Below are positions 27,152 through 35,835 of a stretch of 64,000 bases of DNA, in pieces. How positions within the stretch are numbered: the stretch's first letter is position 1; every line of letters starts with the position of its first letter. Below the pieces are notes generated by a model that saw only the letters and a program-made list of their open reading frames with translations, was not told where the DNA came from and ran no database searches. The position numbers were made by a program, and so were the translations under genes. The stretch spans positions 61,306 to 125,305 of the forward strand of contig CAYRFQ010000015.1 of the NCBI GenBank assembly GCA_964423615.1, given 5' to 3'. This DNA is from CAYRFQ01 sp964423615. Its GTDB lineage: Bacteria > Planctomycetota > Planctomycetia > Gemmatales > Gemmataceae.

Positions 27152-28540
27152 ATGCGCTGCCACATCGTGTACATCCTGTTGGCAACATCTCTCTCGCCGA
27201 TCTTGGTGTTTGGGCAAGAGCCTACTGTAACGGAGTCGATTCCCGTAACCGAGCCCATACCAGGGTTGGGTTTGCCGGTGTTCGTGCAGCCAGGTGAAGA
27301 TCTGCCTCCACCCTTGCCGGGTGAGCCAGAACAACCCGAGGAACTTCCAGCACCAACACCTGCACCCGTTCCTTCCTTCGGTCCCATGGACACCTTTCAG
27401 GAATTGCCACCGTTCGAAGAAATGCCCCAACCCGAGCCAGAACCAGGTGACGGAATCGTTTTTCCTCCGAGCTTGTTTTGGGTCCGAGCGAGTTATCTCC
27501 ATTTCGCCCTGCGGGACGACATCATCCCGATTTTGGTGACGGTCGGAAGCACCGATGACCCGGTTCCAGGGGCAATCGGACAAACCGGAACCAGTTTGGC
27601 GTTCTTAGATCGCATCGATGACGATGCCCGAGACGGTGTTCGTATCGTAGCTGGACTAGCCCGAGAATCAGAGGGGTTACTCAGTCTGGAAGCCGACTTT
27701 TTATACCTCACCGAGCAGACTGCTAGGTTCGTTCCCATTACGACCGACAACCAAGTCATCGCCCGGCCTTTCCTTGACCCCGTGACGGGCGCCGAATCCG
27801 CATTCATCGTGTCCAGCCCCAATAACGTGGCTGGAGAAATTTCGGCCACAGCATCGTCGGAGTTGTGGGGCTTCGAACTGAACGCTCGGCGGTATTATCA
27901 ATACGGCCCAACCACCTATGTTCACCTAGTCGGCGGGTTACGATACCTACGACTCGTGGACGAATTGCGCATCAGCGAGTTAAGTCAGAACATCAGCATC
28001 CTCCCACTACCAACAAATCGCGCCGACGTTATCGCTCGATTCGACGATTTCTTGACTGACAATGATTTCATTGGAGCCCAGATAGGAGTCGGCTTGGACT
28101 ACGCATTTCGCCGCATGTGGATACAACTCTATGGGAAGTTTGCGCTGGGGGTGACACAACAAAGTCTCACGATCGCTGGAGGAACTCAAGCCAGCAACAT
28201 CGGTGGAACCACATTCAACCCCGTTGAGGTTGGGTTCTTGGCCCAATCGACGAACATCGGCCAACGCTCACGTGGCGAATTCAGTTTCGTTCCTGAAGTC
28301 GGCTTCACGATTGGCTACCAGCTGACATCCCACTTGAAATTGAGCGCTGGATACACAGCCATTTTCTGGAATTCCGTAGCTCGTCCCGGACAACAGGTGG
28401 ATCGCATGGTCAACACATCTCAAGCAGCCACCCTCGGGACGGCCGGAGCACTGCAGGGCCCCGCGTTTCCCAAAGCTACATTCCGAGAAGCTGATTTTTG
28501 GACTCGTGGGGCACATTTCTCACTCGAACTTCGCTATTGA
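27152..28540 (+). CDS. BBP7-family outer-membrane beta-barrel protein
   Basis: A 462-residue protein with a signal peptide (1-21, ending VFG-QE), a Pro/Glu-rich linker (about 22-100, repeated PxPEPxP patterns) and a barrel of alternating aromatic strands ending in the C-terminal aromatic pattern HFSLELRY expected of outer-membrane proteins. From memory this layout is the planctomycete BBP7 family, proposed to be outer-membrane porin-like barrels, with a Pro-rich part that may cross or interact with the periplasm. It stands alone with 633 non-coding bases downstream. Confidence 0.85.
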   Translation: MRCHIVYILLATSLSPILVFGQEPTVTESIPVTEPIPGLGLPVFVQPGEDLPPPLPGEPEQPEELPAPTPAPVPSFGPMDTFQELPPFEEMPQPEPEPGDGIVFPPSLFWVRASYLHFALRDDIIPILVTVGSTDDPVPGAIGQTGTSLAFLDRIDDDARDGVRIVAGLARESEGLLSLEADFLYLTEQTARFVPITTDNQVIARPFLDPVTGAESAFIVSSPNNVAGEISATASSELWGFELNARRYYQYGPTTYVHLVGGLRYLRLVDELRISELSQNISILPLPTNRADVIARFDDFLTDNDFIGAQIGVGLDYAFRRMWIQLYGKFALGVTQQSLTIAGGTQASNIGGTTFNPVEVGFLAQSTNIGQRSRGEFSFVPEVGFTIGYQLTSHLKLSAGYTAIFWNSVARPGQQVDRMVNTSQAATLGTAGALQGPAFPKATFREADFWTRGAHFSLELRY

Positions 28541-29173
28541 ATCGAACTGGATGGATTGCCCTCCGACTGGACCGGATTGGTAGACTCCTTTCAAAGGCTG
28601 TGCTCGAATCCTCCGTTGACCGACAATGGCCACATCGAGAACAGTGATTGCTCATTGTCGCGCCAGTTATTCGCAGTGACTCCTCGATCACTCCGTCCCA
28701 TTCCAAGACAATACCTTCCTGACACCAATCTCACTTTTGCCGAAAGTTTCTAAGTCGAAAACCCAATGACTGCCTCAAAAACTGATCGCGCTGCAAGATT
28801 GCCTATACAAGTCATACCAAGCAAAAAGTTCCAAAAAACGGAAAAACGATTAAATTCTTGGCTTTCGGGAACCTTGTACTCCATATTTCTGATAGCAACT
28901 TCCGTGGGCCATTTGTCCCATCATGTGGGAGTGCTCTCAAACTTGGGAGTTATCGGGAAACCACTCAGACTGAGAAACTGGTCAATCGTCGTTTTGACGA
29001 TGGCGTGACATCTCCAACGCCAGTTCTTTTGCGAAGATGAACAACGGAACACAAAGTCCTGGCTTTGGTGCGATCAGACTCACAATGGTCTGATGTCAAC
29101 TGGGGTATCGTTTCCCTGCTACGAAATCCATGTCGGAGCAAGGAACACACGTTAGATACAGAAGAGGCGGTCC
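28541..29173. other. Non-coding stretch between BBP7 and HEAT-repeat genes
   Basis: No convincing gene in 633 bases; open frames here lack ribosome-binding sites and family resemblance. An 8-bp inverted repeat CGACAATG/CATTGTCG near 28621-28660 has a long loop and no T-run, so it is not a clear terminator. Confidence 0.45.
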
Positions 29174-30625
29174 ATGCAGCCACGCTCACGTTGGAACAAT
29201 TCTGGCGGTACGCAGTTCTCGGTCTTCGGTGTCTTGTGGCGGGTCGCCGTCATGCTCTTGCCGACAGGCTTGCTCGTGTACGCGAGCCTTCGAACACCCC
29301 AACCGCACAACCTGATGTTGTGGATGGGGACAGCGTTCCAGGCTCTGGTTTGCCTGTTAAGTTTCATGAACCCACGGAGTTTCAAGCAAGCCATGGCCCC
29401 CTCGGTCATTACGCTCTACTTGATCGCGCTTTGTTGGCTCTGGTGGGGGCTGCCCACCCAAGATTGGTTTGCCACCATGGCCAAGGCCATCTTGCTGATC
29501 GTCCCGTTGATAGTCTTTGCGTTCCAAACGTTGCACGACTCCGGTGCTCCCGCAATTCGCCGCTCACGAGTGTTATCCGATCGATTAGCCGCTCGTAAAG
29601 AATGGCCCACCGATCTGGCCGCGATTCGAGGCCTCCCGGAAGTGAAGGCCTTGCGTGCTTCATTGACCCTAGACGCTTCACCAGCGTTGGCCTTGTTAAC
29701 GCACCCCCGGTTGGAAGTTCGAGTGGCCGCTTTGGCCTCGCTCGAATTCCGCAAGGAGTGGAAGCCTGGACAGGCCGAACTTGTTCTCCAGACGGCACAG
29801 CGGGCCGAACAACCGATGATTCGTGCGGCGGGAGTCAGCGCGTTGGCGAGCGTCGATGATCGTGAAGTCATCGAACGCGTGGCGGGATTCCTCCACGACC
29901 CGGCGATCGACGTCCGCAAAGCTGCCATCGAGGCCCTTCTCTGGGATACCGAAAACCGTTGGGGGTGGATTCGATTTAGCGTCCGACGCGCACTCGCCGA
30001 TCCTCTGTTCCAGCACGACGGGCCACTTTGGCAAGATGGCCAGATGCTCACGCCCGAAGCCATCAACGATTTGACCGCCTGGGCGGCCGAAAAGGGAATC
30101 TTGCCCGTCCGCGCGGCCATTACGTTGGGCGCCCATTACAACCGAGCACTCACCGAAAGGTCCGATCGCAAAATCATCAACCGTTTGAAGGGAGAACTCG
30201 TTCTTCGGACCACTCCGGCAATTCTCCGGATTGAGATCGCTCGAGTGCTCCAGAACCACCAAGAACTGGATGAGGAAGTCCTGACGGCCATGCTCGCCCC
30301 ACAAAACCCGACGCCCCTACGCATGATTGGGATCGAAACGGTCTTGGCGGAAAACACCGAAGGAAACCTGGCGGAATCTTCCATTGCAGCCCTTCGGGAC
30401 CTCGCTCGTTTGCCGAATCGCGAAATCTCGTTGGCTGCTGCGGCCATCATCCAAAGGCGTCTTGGGGTCGATCTAGGTCTCGGTTTGGGGCAGCCGCTAC
30501 CACCTATCCACAGTCGCCAAGCGGCGGACATCACCCGTCGCGTCATGATCTGGGCTGCCGAGTACGACAACGAAGAAGACGTCGAAGACTCCCGACCAAT
30601 CGCGTGGAGAGCCGTCGGCGGATAA
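29174..30625 (+). CDS. Membrane-anchored HEAT-repeat protein
   Basis: A 483-residue protein: three to four hydrophobic segments in the first ~125 residues, then a cytosolic or periplasmic array of HEAT-like helical repeats (about 140-440), seen in HPRLEVRVAALASLEF, EQPMIRAAGVSALASV and PAIDVRKAAIEALLW. HEAT repeats are protein-binding scaffolds; the partner is unknown. Starts after AGAGGCGG. The gene has noticeably higher GC than its flanks. No operon partner is seen. Confidence 0.8.
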   Translation: MQPRSRWNNSGGTQFSVFGVLWRVAVMLLPTGLLVYASLRTPQPHNLMLWMGTAFQALVCLLSFMNPRSFKQAMAPSVITLYLIALCWLWWGLPTQDWFATMAKAILLIVPLIVFAFQTLHDSGAPAIRRSRVLSDRLAARKEWPTDLAAIRGLPEVKALRASLTLDASPALALLTHPRLEVRVAALASLEFRKEWKPGQAELVLQTAQRAEQPMIRAAGVSALASVDDREVIERVAGFLHDPAIDVRKAAIEALLWDTENRWGWIRFSVRRALADPLFQHDGPLWQDGQMLTPEAINDLTAWAAEKGILPVRAAITLGAHYNRALTERSDRKIINRLKGELVLRTTPAILRIEIARVLQNHQELDEEVLTAMLAPQNPTPLRMIGIETVLAENTEGNLAESSIAALRDLARLPNREISLAAAAIIQRRLGVDLGLGLGQPLPPIHSRQAADITRRVMIWAAEYDNEEDVEDSRPIAWRAVGG

Positions 30626-30909
30626 TCCACTTGCCGAAACGCTCGACCCTGTACCGCTTCTTCGATTCCATCACAGCAAGTAAAACCAGGGAGAAGAACG
30701 ACGATCACACTTGTCATCAACATACTTCTCCTTGGTTTTGTTTCGTGCATCGACCGACTTATCAGAAGGTATTGATTGTCCCGCAACGATCGTCCTTTTT
30801 CCTTCATTCTTAACCACAAACAGCTTGAAGCTTCCAAAGTGCAGAATAAACTTGAGAGACTTTGCACCATTACGACTGTAATTTCCATCTGCATCTGGAG
30901 GCCCGTTCG

Positions 30910-31110
30910 ATGAAAATTTCCGAGTTCTACGACGAAGTTGCCCGCCGCGCCGACACCGACAAGACCGAGATCAATGTCGCCATCACCAAGCGAGTGCTCT
31001 CCGAGGCGTTCATAGTCCTCGCCGGTCTCGAAACTGCCGATGCGATCGATACCGTCGCCAAAGGAATCGCAACGGCTGCCAAGAAATTGGCCAAAGAAGC
31101 TGCGGAGTGA
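30910..31110 (+). CDS. Small conserved helical protein (HU N-terminus-like)
   Basis: A 66-residue protein starting at an ATG preceded by GGAGG. It is wholly helical and ends with alternating Ala/Lys (ATAAKKLAKEAAE). EFYDEVARRADTDKTEIN recalls the first helices of HU-type DNA-binding proteins, but the DNA-binding arm is absent; I believe similar short proteins are common in planctomycetes and have no assigned function. The frame could open at 30862, but the internal start is much better supported. Confidence 0.65.
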   Translation: MKISEFYDEVARRADTDKTEINVAITKRVLSEAFIVLAGLETADAIDTVAKGIATAAKKLAKEAAE

Positions 31111-31448
31111 ATGCCTTCCCGATTCCATCGCCTATCCTCTCGCAATAGCGATGATGGTTCTGGGTTGGTGCATCAGGCGCTTTTCCTGACTGAGACGCTG
31201 ACCCTTCTTACCCCCCAACTTTTCCATTTCGCCCGTCACGGTTCTGTGTCAACCTTCCACCTTCCTCCGCATCGTTAGCCACTCACTAATGTTCTTGAGT
31301 TCGTTGTTCGTGAGCCCTGCATTTTTTTCACCACCCGCAACACTTTGGCAATCGTCTTCATTACAGACTTCGCTCTTTTGCCAAAAAGAAACCATCGTAT
31401 ATTCCTCAAGACAAGCTCCGGACCATCACAATACCTGGAAGGAATGTC
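31111..31448. other. Intergenic region before WD40 gene
   Basis: 338 bases with no supported gene or strong structure. It presumably contains the promoter of the WD40 gene at 31449. Confidence 0.45.
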
Positions 31449-33476
31449 ATGAGACCTCATTACGCGTTGTTGCCTATGGTCCTTCTAATTCTCGATGGCC
31501 GGACAGCCCAGGCCGATAGCGACACGGCCCCAACACGATCTTGCCTGAAAACCCAACCTTCCCCAGCTCAACAGCCCGCCCAACAACGAGTTCGTGCCGT
31601 TGCGGCAGTTCGGCTGGGCTCCTCGAACTGGCGTTTTTCACATAATGTCGCCGGACTCGCTTACTCGGCAGATGGCAAAAAGTTAATCGTTGCCGAAGGC
31701 CAACTCATCCGCGTGCTCGATGCCCAGACCGGAAAAGAACACAGTCGTTTCAATCCCAATGGTTACTTCATCAATTCCTGCTCGGTCGCCGGGGACAAGA
31801 TTGCTATCGTTGGAGGAAACTTGGCCCTGTACGTTTGGGATTGGAGGAAGAGGAAGAAATTAGTGACTTTCAAGTCCCACCGCAATGGGGCCCAAAATAT
31901 TCGCATTTCACCAAACGGAAGATATGTAGCTGCAACCGGGGACGATGTTGTCAGGAAAGAATCAATCCTCGTTCGGACCGATTACAGTGTCCGTGTTTGG
32001 GACACGCACACTGGAAAACAGCTACTTCCTTTCAAGAAAGGATTGCGGACTGGATTTTGTGGAGTCTTTTCCCCCGATAATCGGTTGTTTGCGTGGTCTG
32101 GCCATACAGGCGTTCAAATACTCAAGTTACAAGACGGAACTGTCCTTGTACCTAGCAAGCTCGACTCTGCCAGCGATCTCGCATTCTCGCCCAACGCCCG
32201 ACTGCTCGCCTGCTCAAAAGGAAAGGAAATCCGAATCGTTGAAGTTGCGACCAGTCAAATTCGCTCCCGGTTCATTCGAAAGGGTCCCATTCCTTTGGGA
32301 GGTACGAACAACCGCGTTGTATTCTCCCCAGATAGTCGGCTCCTAGCAGCCGCAAGCACCGACGGCAGTACAGATCTATGGGACGTCGTCACTGGAGAAC
32401 ATTTGGGACGAATGGTTTCTCAATACAAAAGGAAAGAGTGCTGGGTTGAGGCTCTTGCCTTTTCGCCCGACGGGAAAACATTGGCCGTGGCACCCCACGA
32501 CCAGACAATTCGCTTGTGGGATGTCGCGACGAAAAAACAGCGTAATGGTTTGGAGGACAGAAGACCCATCCGGTCAGTCCTCATGCTCCCTGACGGTAAG
32601 ACGATCATCACCAGCCACAAGGGAGGACTTCTCTCTTGGTGGGACCGAGCAACAGGAAAAAAACTTCACCTCACACCACGTACAACTGGTGGCTCCCTAC
32701 TGGCCCTTTCCAAGGACGGGGAGAAGCTCTACTCGATCGAGGGCAAGAACCTCGTGTGCTGGGACGTCAAAAATCGCAAGTTGGTCAAGAGTCCGTTGCC
32801 TCCAATGAGTGAAGCTCCAACTTCTTTGAAGTTGTCGTCGAATGATCGAACATTGGCAGTGGGCTTCGCATCGGGATTGATCCAGTTGTGGGATTTACAG
32901 ACCCAAAAGTGTTTTCACCTCCAAGGGCACAAGGGACAGATCTCGTCTCTCGTCTTTACCCCAGACGGTAAACAGCTCGTTTCTGGTTCCGGAAGCTGGT
33001 GGGAAAAGAAACCGTATCGCTATGAGAATTACGAACACACGATCAAGTTGTGGGACGTCGCAAAGGCGAAAGAAATTCGACAAGTTGGCAAAGCTCCGAA
33101 GGCTCCGGAATGTCTATCGATCTCGCCAGATGGAAAACTCTTGGTGAGCAACGCCACGGCGAGCGACAGCACGGGAATCCCGATCTGGAACCTCGCAAAA
33201 GGGGAGGAAGTTCACCGCGTCGGTCCCTATGATAGTTCGTTGTCGTGTGTTGCGTTTTCTCCCGACGGAAAGTTGTTGGTCGTTGCTCGTTGGCAAGTTG
33301 TTCCCAACACAACAGGCCGCGTCGAGTTACTCGACACACGCACCTGGAAGAGAGTAGCTGTGTTAGATGGGCAACACAAGCAACAGATCACGTCGATGAC
33401 TTTTTCGTCAAACAGCGAGTGGCTCGTAACAGGAAGCGAGGATAGTTCGGGAGTCGTGTGGAAACTGACCAGGTAG
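31449..33476 (+). CDS. Secreted WD40-repeat beta-propeller protein
   Basis: A 675-residue protein with a likely signal peptide (1-22, ending AQA-D) and about 12-14 WD40 repeats covering residues 60-675, seen in repeated SPDGKxLAVA and IRLWDVAT/IKLWDVAK units. This count fits two seven-bladed propellers. WD40 propellers are binding platforms; planctomycetes have many, often linked to kinases or cytochromes, but here no enzyme domain is attached. A GGAAGG-like site precedes the ATG. Followed by a truncated TIGR03790 fragment on the same strand. Confidence 0.88.
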   Translation: MRPHYALLPMVLLILDGRTAQADSDTAPTRSCLKTQPSPAQQPAQQRVRAVAAVRLGSSNWRFSHNVAGLAYSADGKKLIVAEGQLIRVLDAQTGKEHSRFNPNGYFINSCSVAGDKIAIVGGNLALYVWDWRKRKKLVTFKSHRNGAQNIRISPNGRYVAATGDDVVRKESILVRTDYSVRVWDTHTGKQLLPFKKGLRTGFCGVFSPDNRLFAWSGHTGVQILKLQDGTVLVPSKLDSASDLAFSPNARLLACSKGKEIRIVEVATSQIRSRFIRKGPIPLGGTNNRVVFSPDSRLLAAASTDGSTDLWDVVTGEHLGRMVSQYKRKECWVEALAFSPDGKTLAVAPHDQTIRLWDVATKKQRNGLEDRRPIRSVLMLPDGKTIITSHKGGLLSWWDRATGKKLHLTPRTTGGSLLALSKDGEKLYSIEGKNLVCWDVKNRKLVKSPLPPMSEAPTSLKLSSNDRTLAVGFASGLIQLWDLQTQKCFHLQGHKGQISSLVFTPDGKQLVSGSGSWWEKKPYRYENYEHTIKLWDVAKAKEIRQVGKAPKAPECLSISPDGKLLVSNATASDSTGIPIWNLAKGEEVHRVGPYDSSLSCVAFSPDGKLLVVARWQVVPNTTGRVELLDTRTWKRVAVLDGQHKQQITSMTFSSNSEWLVTGSEDSSGVVWKLTR

Positions 33477-33571
33477 TGGACTGTTCCGAAACAGCAATCA
33501 ATAGCACACACGATAAAGACCCCTCTCCAAGATGAGTCTTTTCTCCGCTCACCTTCCTGCCGGAATTTCCA

Positions 33572-33973
33572 ATGCCTAATCTATCTCATTACCTCGGTGT
33601 GACCTTCCTCCTCGCGATCCTCCCGTCCGTTGCTTGTGCATTGTCGCCAGACGATCTTTTCATCGTCACCAACAAGAACGAACCCGGGTCTCGTAAACTC
33701 GCTGAGTATTACTGCCAACGTCGGGAAGTCCCTCTCAAAAAGATCATCGAGTTGACTCCCACTTCGGAATCGATCAATCGCTCTGACTATTACGAGAATC
33801 TGAGGAACCCGCTTCGAAAACTCCTGAAAGAACACAAGGATCGAGCAAAATGTCCGGTAGCGATCTGCGGTATTCCCCTCAGAGTAGGCCCGAATCGCCC
33901 TTCCGACCAAGACAGAAAACAACTCAAAAACCTCATCGAGGAACAACCACGCCTTCAAGCCAAGTTGCGGTAG
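33572..33973 (+). pseudogene. N-terminal fragment of a TIGR03790-family secreted protein
   Basis: A 133-residue open frame with a signal peptide (about 1-23, ending ACA-L) and then LSPDDLFIVTNKNEPGSRKLAEYY and REVPLKKIIEL, the start of the TIGR03790 family as I remember it. The family is usually several hundred residues, so at least half is missing. The frame ends abruptly at 33973 without the family's middle or C-terminus. A decayed C-terminal fragment of the same family lies on the opposite strand at 40590-40944, which suggests that a rearrangement split one gene. Could still be translated as a short secreted peptide. Confidence 0.65.
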
Positions 33974-34171
33974 ACGAGGTGTACCAAGGGGTTAAGACTT
34001 TCAGGGACATTGCCCGAGCCGCATGTACTCACGACAGGAATGAAAAAGTAAACGCGAGCCGCGTATACCCATGAACTTCGGGCCAATCCTCATTCCAAAC
34101 TCCAGACGGACACACAGGTAACAAGGATCTCAGCACCAATTCAACCAAGCTCAGGAAAACGCCAAGTAAAC

Positions 34172-34651
34172 ATGACATCCTCTATTCCTTACATCGTAAC
34201 AACTGTTTTGGTGATCGTAGCGGTCATCTTCACTGTGGCGCTCGGTTATAAACTTCGTTGGCCGTCCACTCTTCCGCCAACGAAACCATTCATCTCTTGG
34301 TTCCCGAAATACCGGACCGTAGTTGTTTTGACTCCTGTCGTTGTAGAAAATCAGGAACCAGAAATGGCTTTGCTTTATCGGCTGAACCAACTTGGTTTTG
34401 TGGAGATGGGTCGGGACATTGACCAAATTCGGTTCACGCGAGGATCGATTCTGGGCGATTTTTCCGTTCAGATTGCCAAGGTCGATCTGACGTTTCGATT
34501 GCCCTTGGACACCGAAACTGTCCTGCAAGTGGAATACGGTGCTTTCGCAGCTTTTGATACTGGAGACTTGTGGAAGTTTACGACGGAACTAAAAGATAGA
34601 CTCGAAGCCGACGACTTTCCGCAAAGTCTAGATTTCGACGACGAAGACTGA
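34172..34651 (+). CDS. Membrane-anchored protein of unknown function
   Basis: A 159-residue protein with one N-terminal membrane helix (about 7-27) and a soluble remainder of roughly 120 residues. The C-terminus is very acidic (DFPQSLDFDDED). I do not recognise the family. Compact mixed alpha/beta pattern with VVVLTPVVVENQEPEMALLY. Lies downstream of the TIGR03790 fragment and 123 bases upstream of the next secreted protein, possibly independent of both. Confidence 0.6.
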   Translation: MTSSIPYIVTTVLVIVAVIFTVALGYKLRWPSTLPPTKPFISWFPKYRTVVVLTPVVVENQEPEMALLYRLNQLGFVEMGRDIDQIRFTRGSILGDFSVQIAKVDLTFRLPLDTETVLQVEYGAFAAFDTGDLWKFTTELKDRLEADDFPQSLDFDDED

Positions 34652-34774
34652 GCCACTGCGGCTTCGGTCTCCGAGTTGCGCTTGTTAGGCGCTTGAATGT
34701 CCGGAACTATTGCATTCGTCTTGTGTTGAATGTGAGAGTAAGGTTCGGTTTGGATTTACTTGAAGAGGTGTAGC

Positions 34775-35485
34775 ATGCAAAGTCTAGTTGGTGCGTTTTC
34801 GGTCCTCCTTCTCCTTGGTTTGACTTCATTCGCGGTTGGTGAAGACAATCAAAAGGCGGCAGCTCAAAAAGCCCTCCAACCTTTCGGCATTCTGGTCGGA
34901 AAGTGGAAAGGTTCGGCAGCCCCGCTGGTACGCACGGATTCGCAAAAGTACTTCTGGAGTGAGAAGCAAACTTGGTCGTGGAAGTTCGACAAGAAAGATG
35001 CTTGGCTGGTCGTCGATTTCTCGAAGAACAAGATATACGATTCAGGGGAACTCCGGTACTTGCCCAAGAAGAAGCAATATCAGCTAACGCTCAAGACCGT
35101 GGATAAGAAGACACACACGTATCAAGGGACCGTAAAGAGCAAGCGATTCACAGCTGTCGGCGAGGACCCAGCGACGAAAGCTCAACAGAAATTAGTCTTT
35201 ACGCTGCTCCGAAATACCCGTTACTACTATCAGTATTCTCGTCAGGAGAAAGGTCGTCGGCTCTTCAAGGCCATCTATCGGGTGGGAGTCAACCGAGAGG
35301 GTGTGCTCTTTGCAAGGGGGAGCGGTCAGCCTGAGTGTATAGTCAGCGGTGGGCTTGGAACAATCGAGGTAACGTACAAAGGCAAGACGTATCACGTTTG
35401 TTGCAGTGGTTGTGCGGCAGAATTCGAGGTGGATCCTGAGCGGTATATCGCGGAATACAAGTCTAAACAAGCCAAGAAGAAGTGA
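34775..35485 (+). CDS. Secreted protein with C-terminal YHS-like metal-binding segment
   Basis: A 236-residue protein. The frame opens at a TTG at 34760, but the ATG at 34775 follows GAGG at a good distance. Signal peptide about 1-22 (ending AVG-ED). A beta-rich domain follows, then after residue ~190 the pattern PECIVSGG-x-TIEVTYKGKTYHVCCSGCAAEF resembles YHS/TRASH domains, in which Cys and His residues bind metals such as copper. The body has no recognisable enzyme motif. A role in periplasmic metal sensing or binding is inferred only from the C-terminus. Confidence 0.75.
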   Translation: MQSLVGAFSVLLLLGLTSFAVGEDNQKAAAQKALQPFGILVGKWKGSAAPLVRTDSQKYFWSEKQTWSWKFDKKDAWLVVDFSKNKIYDSGELRYLPKKKQYQLTLKTVDKKTHTYQGTVKSKRFTAVGEDPATKAQQKLVFTLLRNTRYYYQYSRQEKGRRLFKAIYRVGVNREGVLFARGSGQPECIVSGGLGTIEVTYKGKTYHVCCSGCAAEFEVDPERYIAEYKSKQAKKK

Positions 35486-35835
35486 AACAGCGTTCCCGAG
35501 CCGTTGGCCTGGGCTGGTACATCATGGCCAGGCCTTCGGCCCTCAACCAGAAAGCCACTGGAAACAATTTCTTTGGTGCTCGCGTTCTCATCCGCGGGAG
35601 CGTCCCAGCCATCATCTGAATCGAGTTGATATCAGTCTTTACGCCTACTTCCAACAAACTGTACCCTCCTAACCCATCCCGAGGAAGCATTTATCATTGA
35701 CGATCTGGTTCATGGTGAGAAATTCACCGAATACTTGGTGACGAAACTCCAGGTTAATGAAATGATAGAGTTCGGACATCTGTTTTTGAGTCCCCTCTGG
35801 TAGAGCTCTCTCAAGTCAATAGGAGTCGGTGTGCC
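35486..35835. other. Intergenic region before the kinase-receiver gene
   Basis: 350 bases with an inverted repeat GGCCTGG/CCAGGCC near 35507-35536 (15-base loop, no T-run). A short open frame around 35640-35805 has codon-like composition but no start codon, so no gene is called. Confidence 0.4.

Noticed and set aside
28766..29008. 80-codon open frame after the BBP7 gene
   Set aside because: Poor coding character and no ribosome-binding site or family resemblance.
35507..35536. Terminator after the YHS-like gene
   Set aside because: The GGCCTGG/CCAGGCC pairing has a 15-base loop and no T-run.
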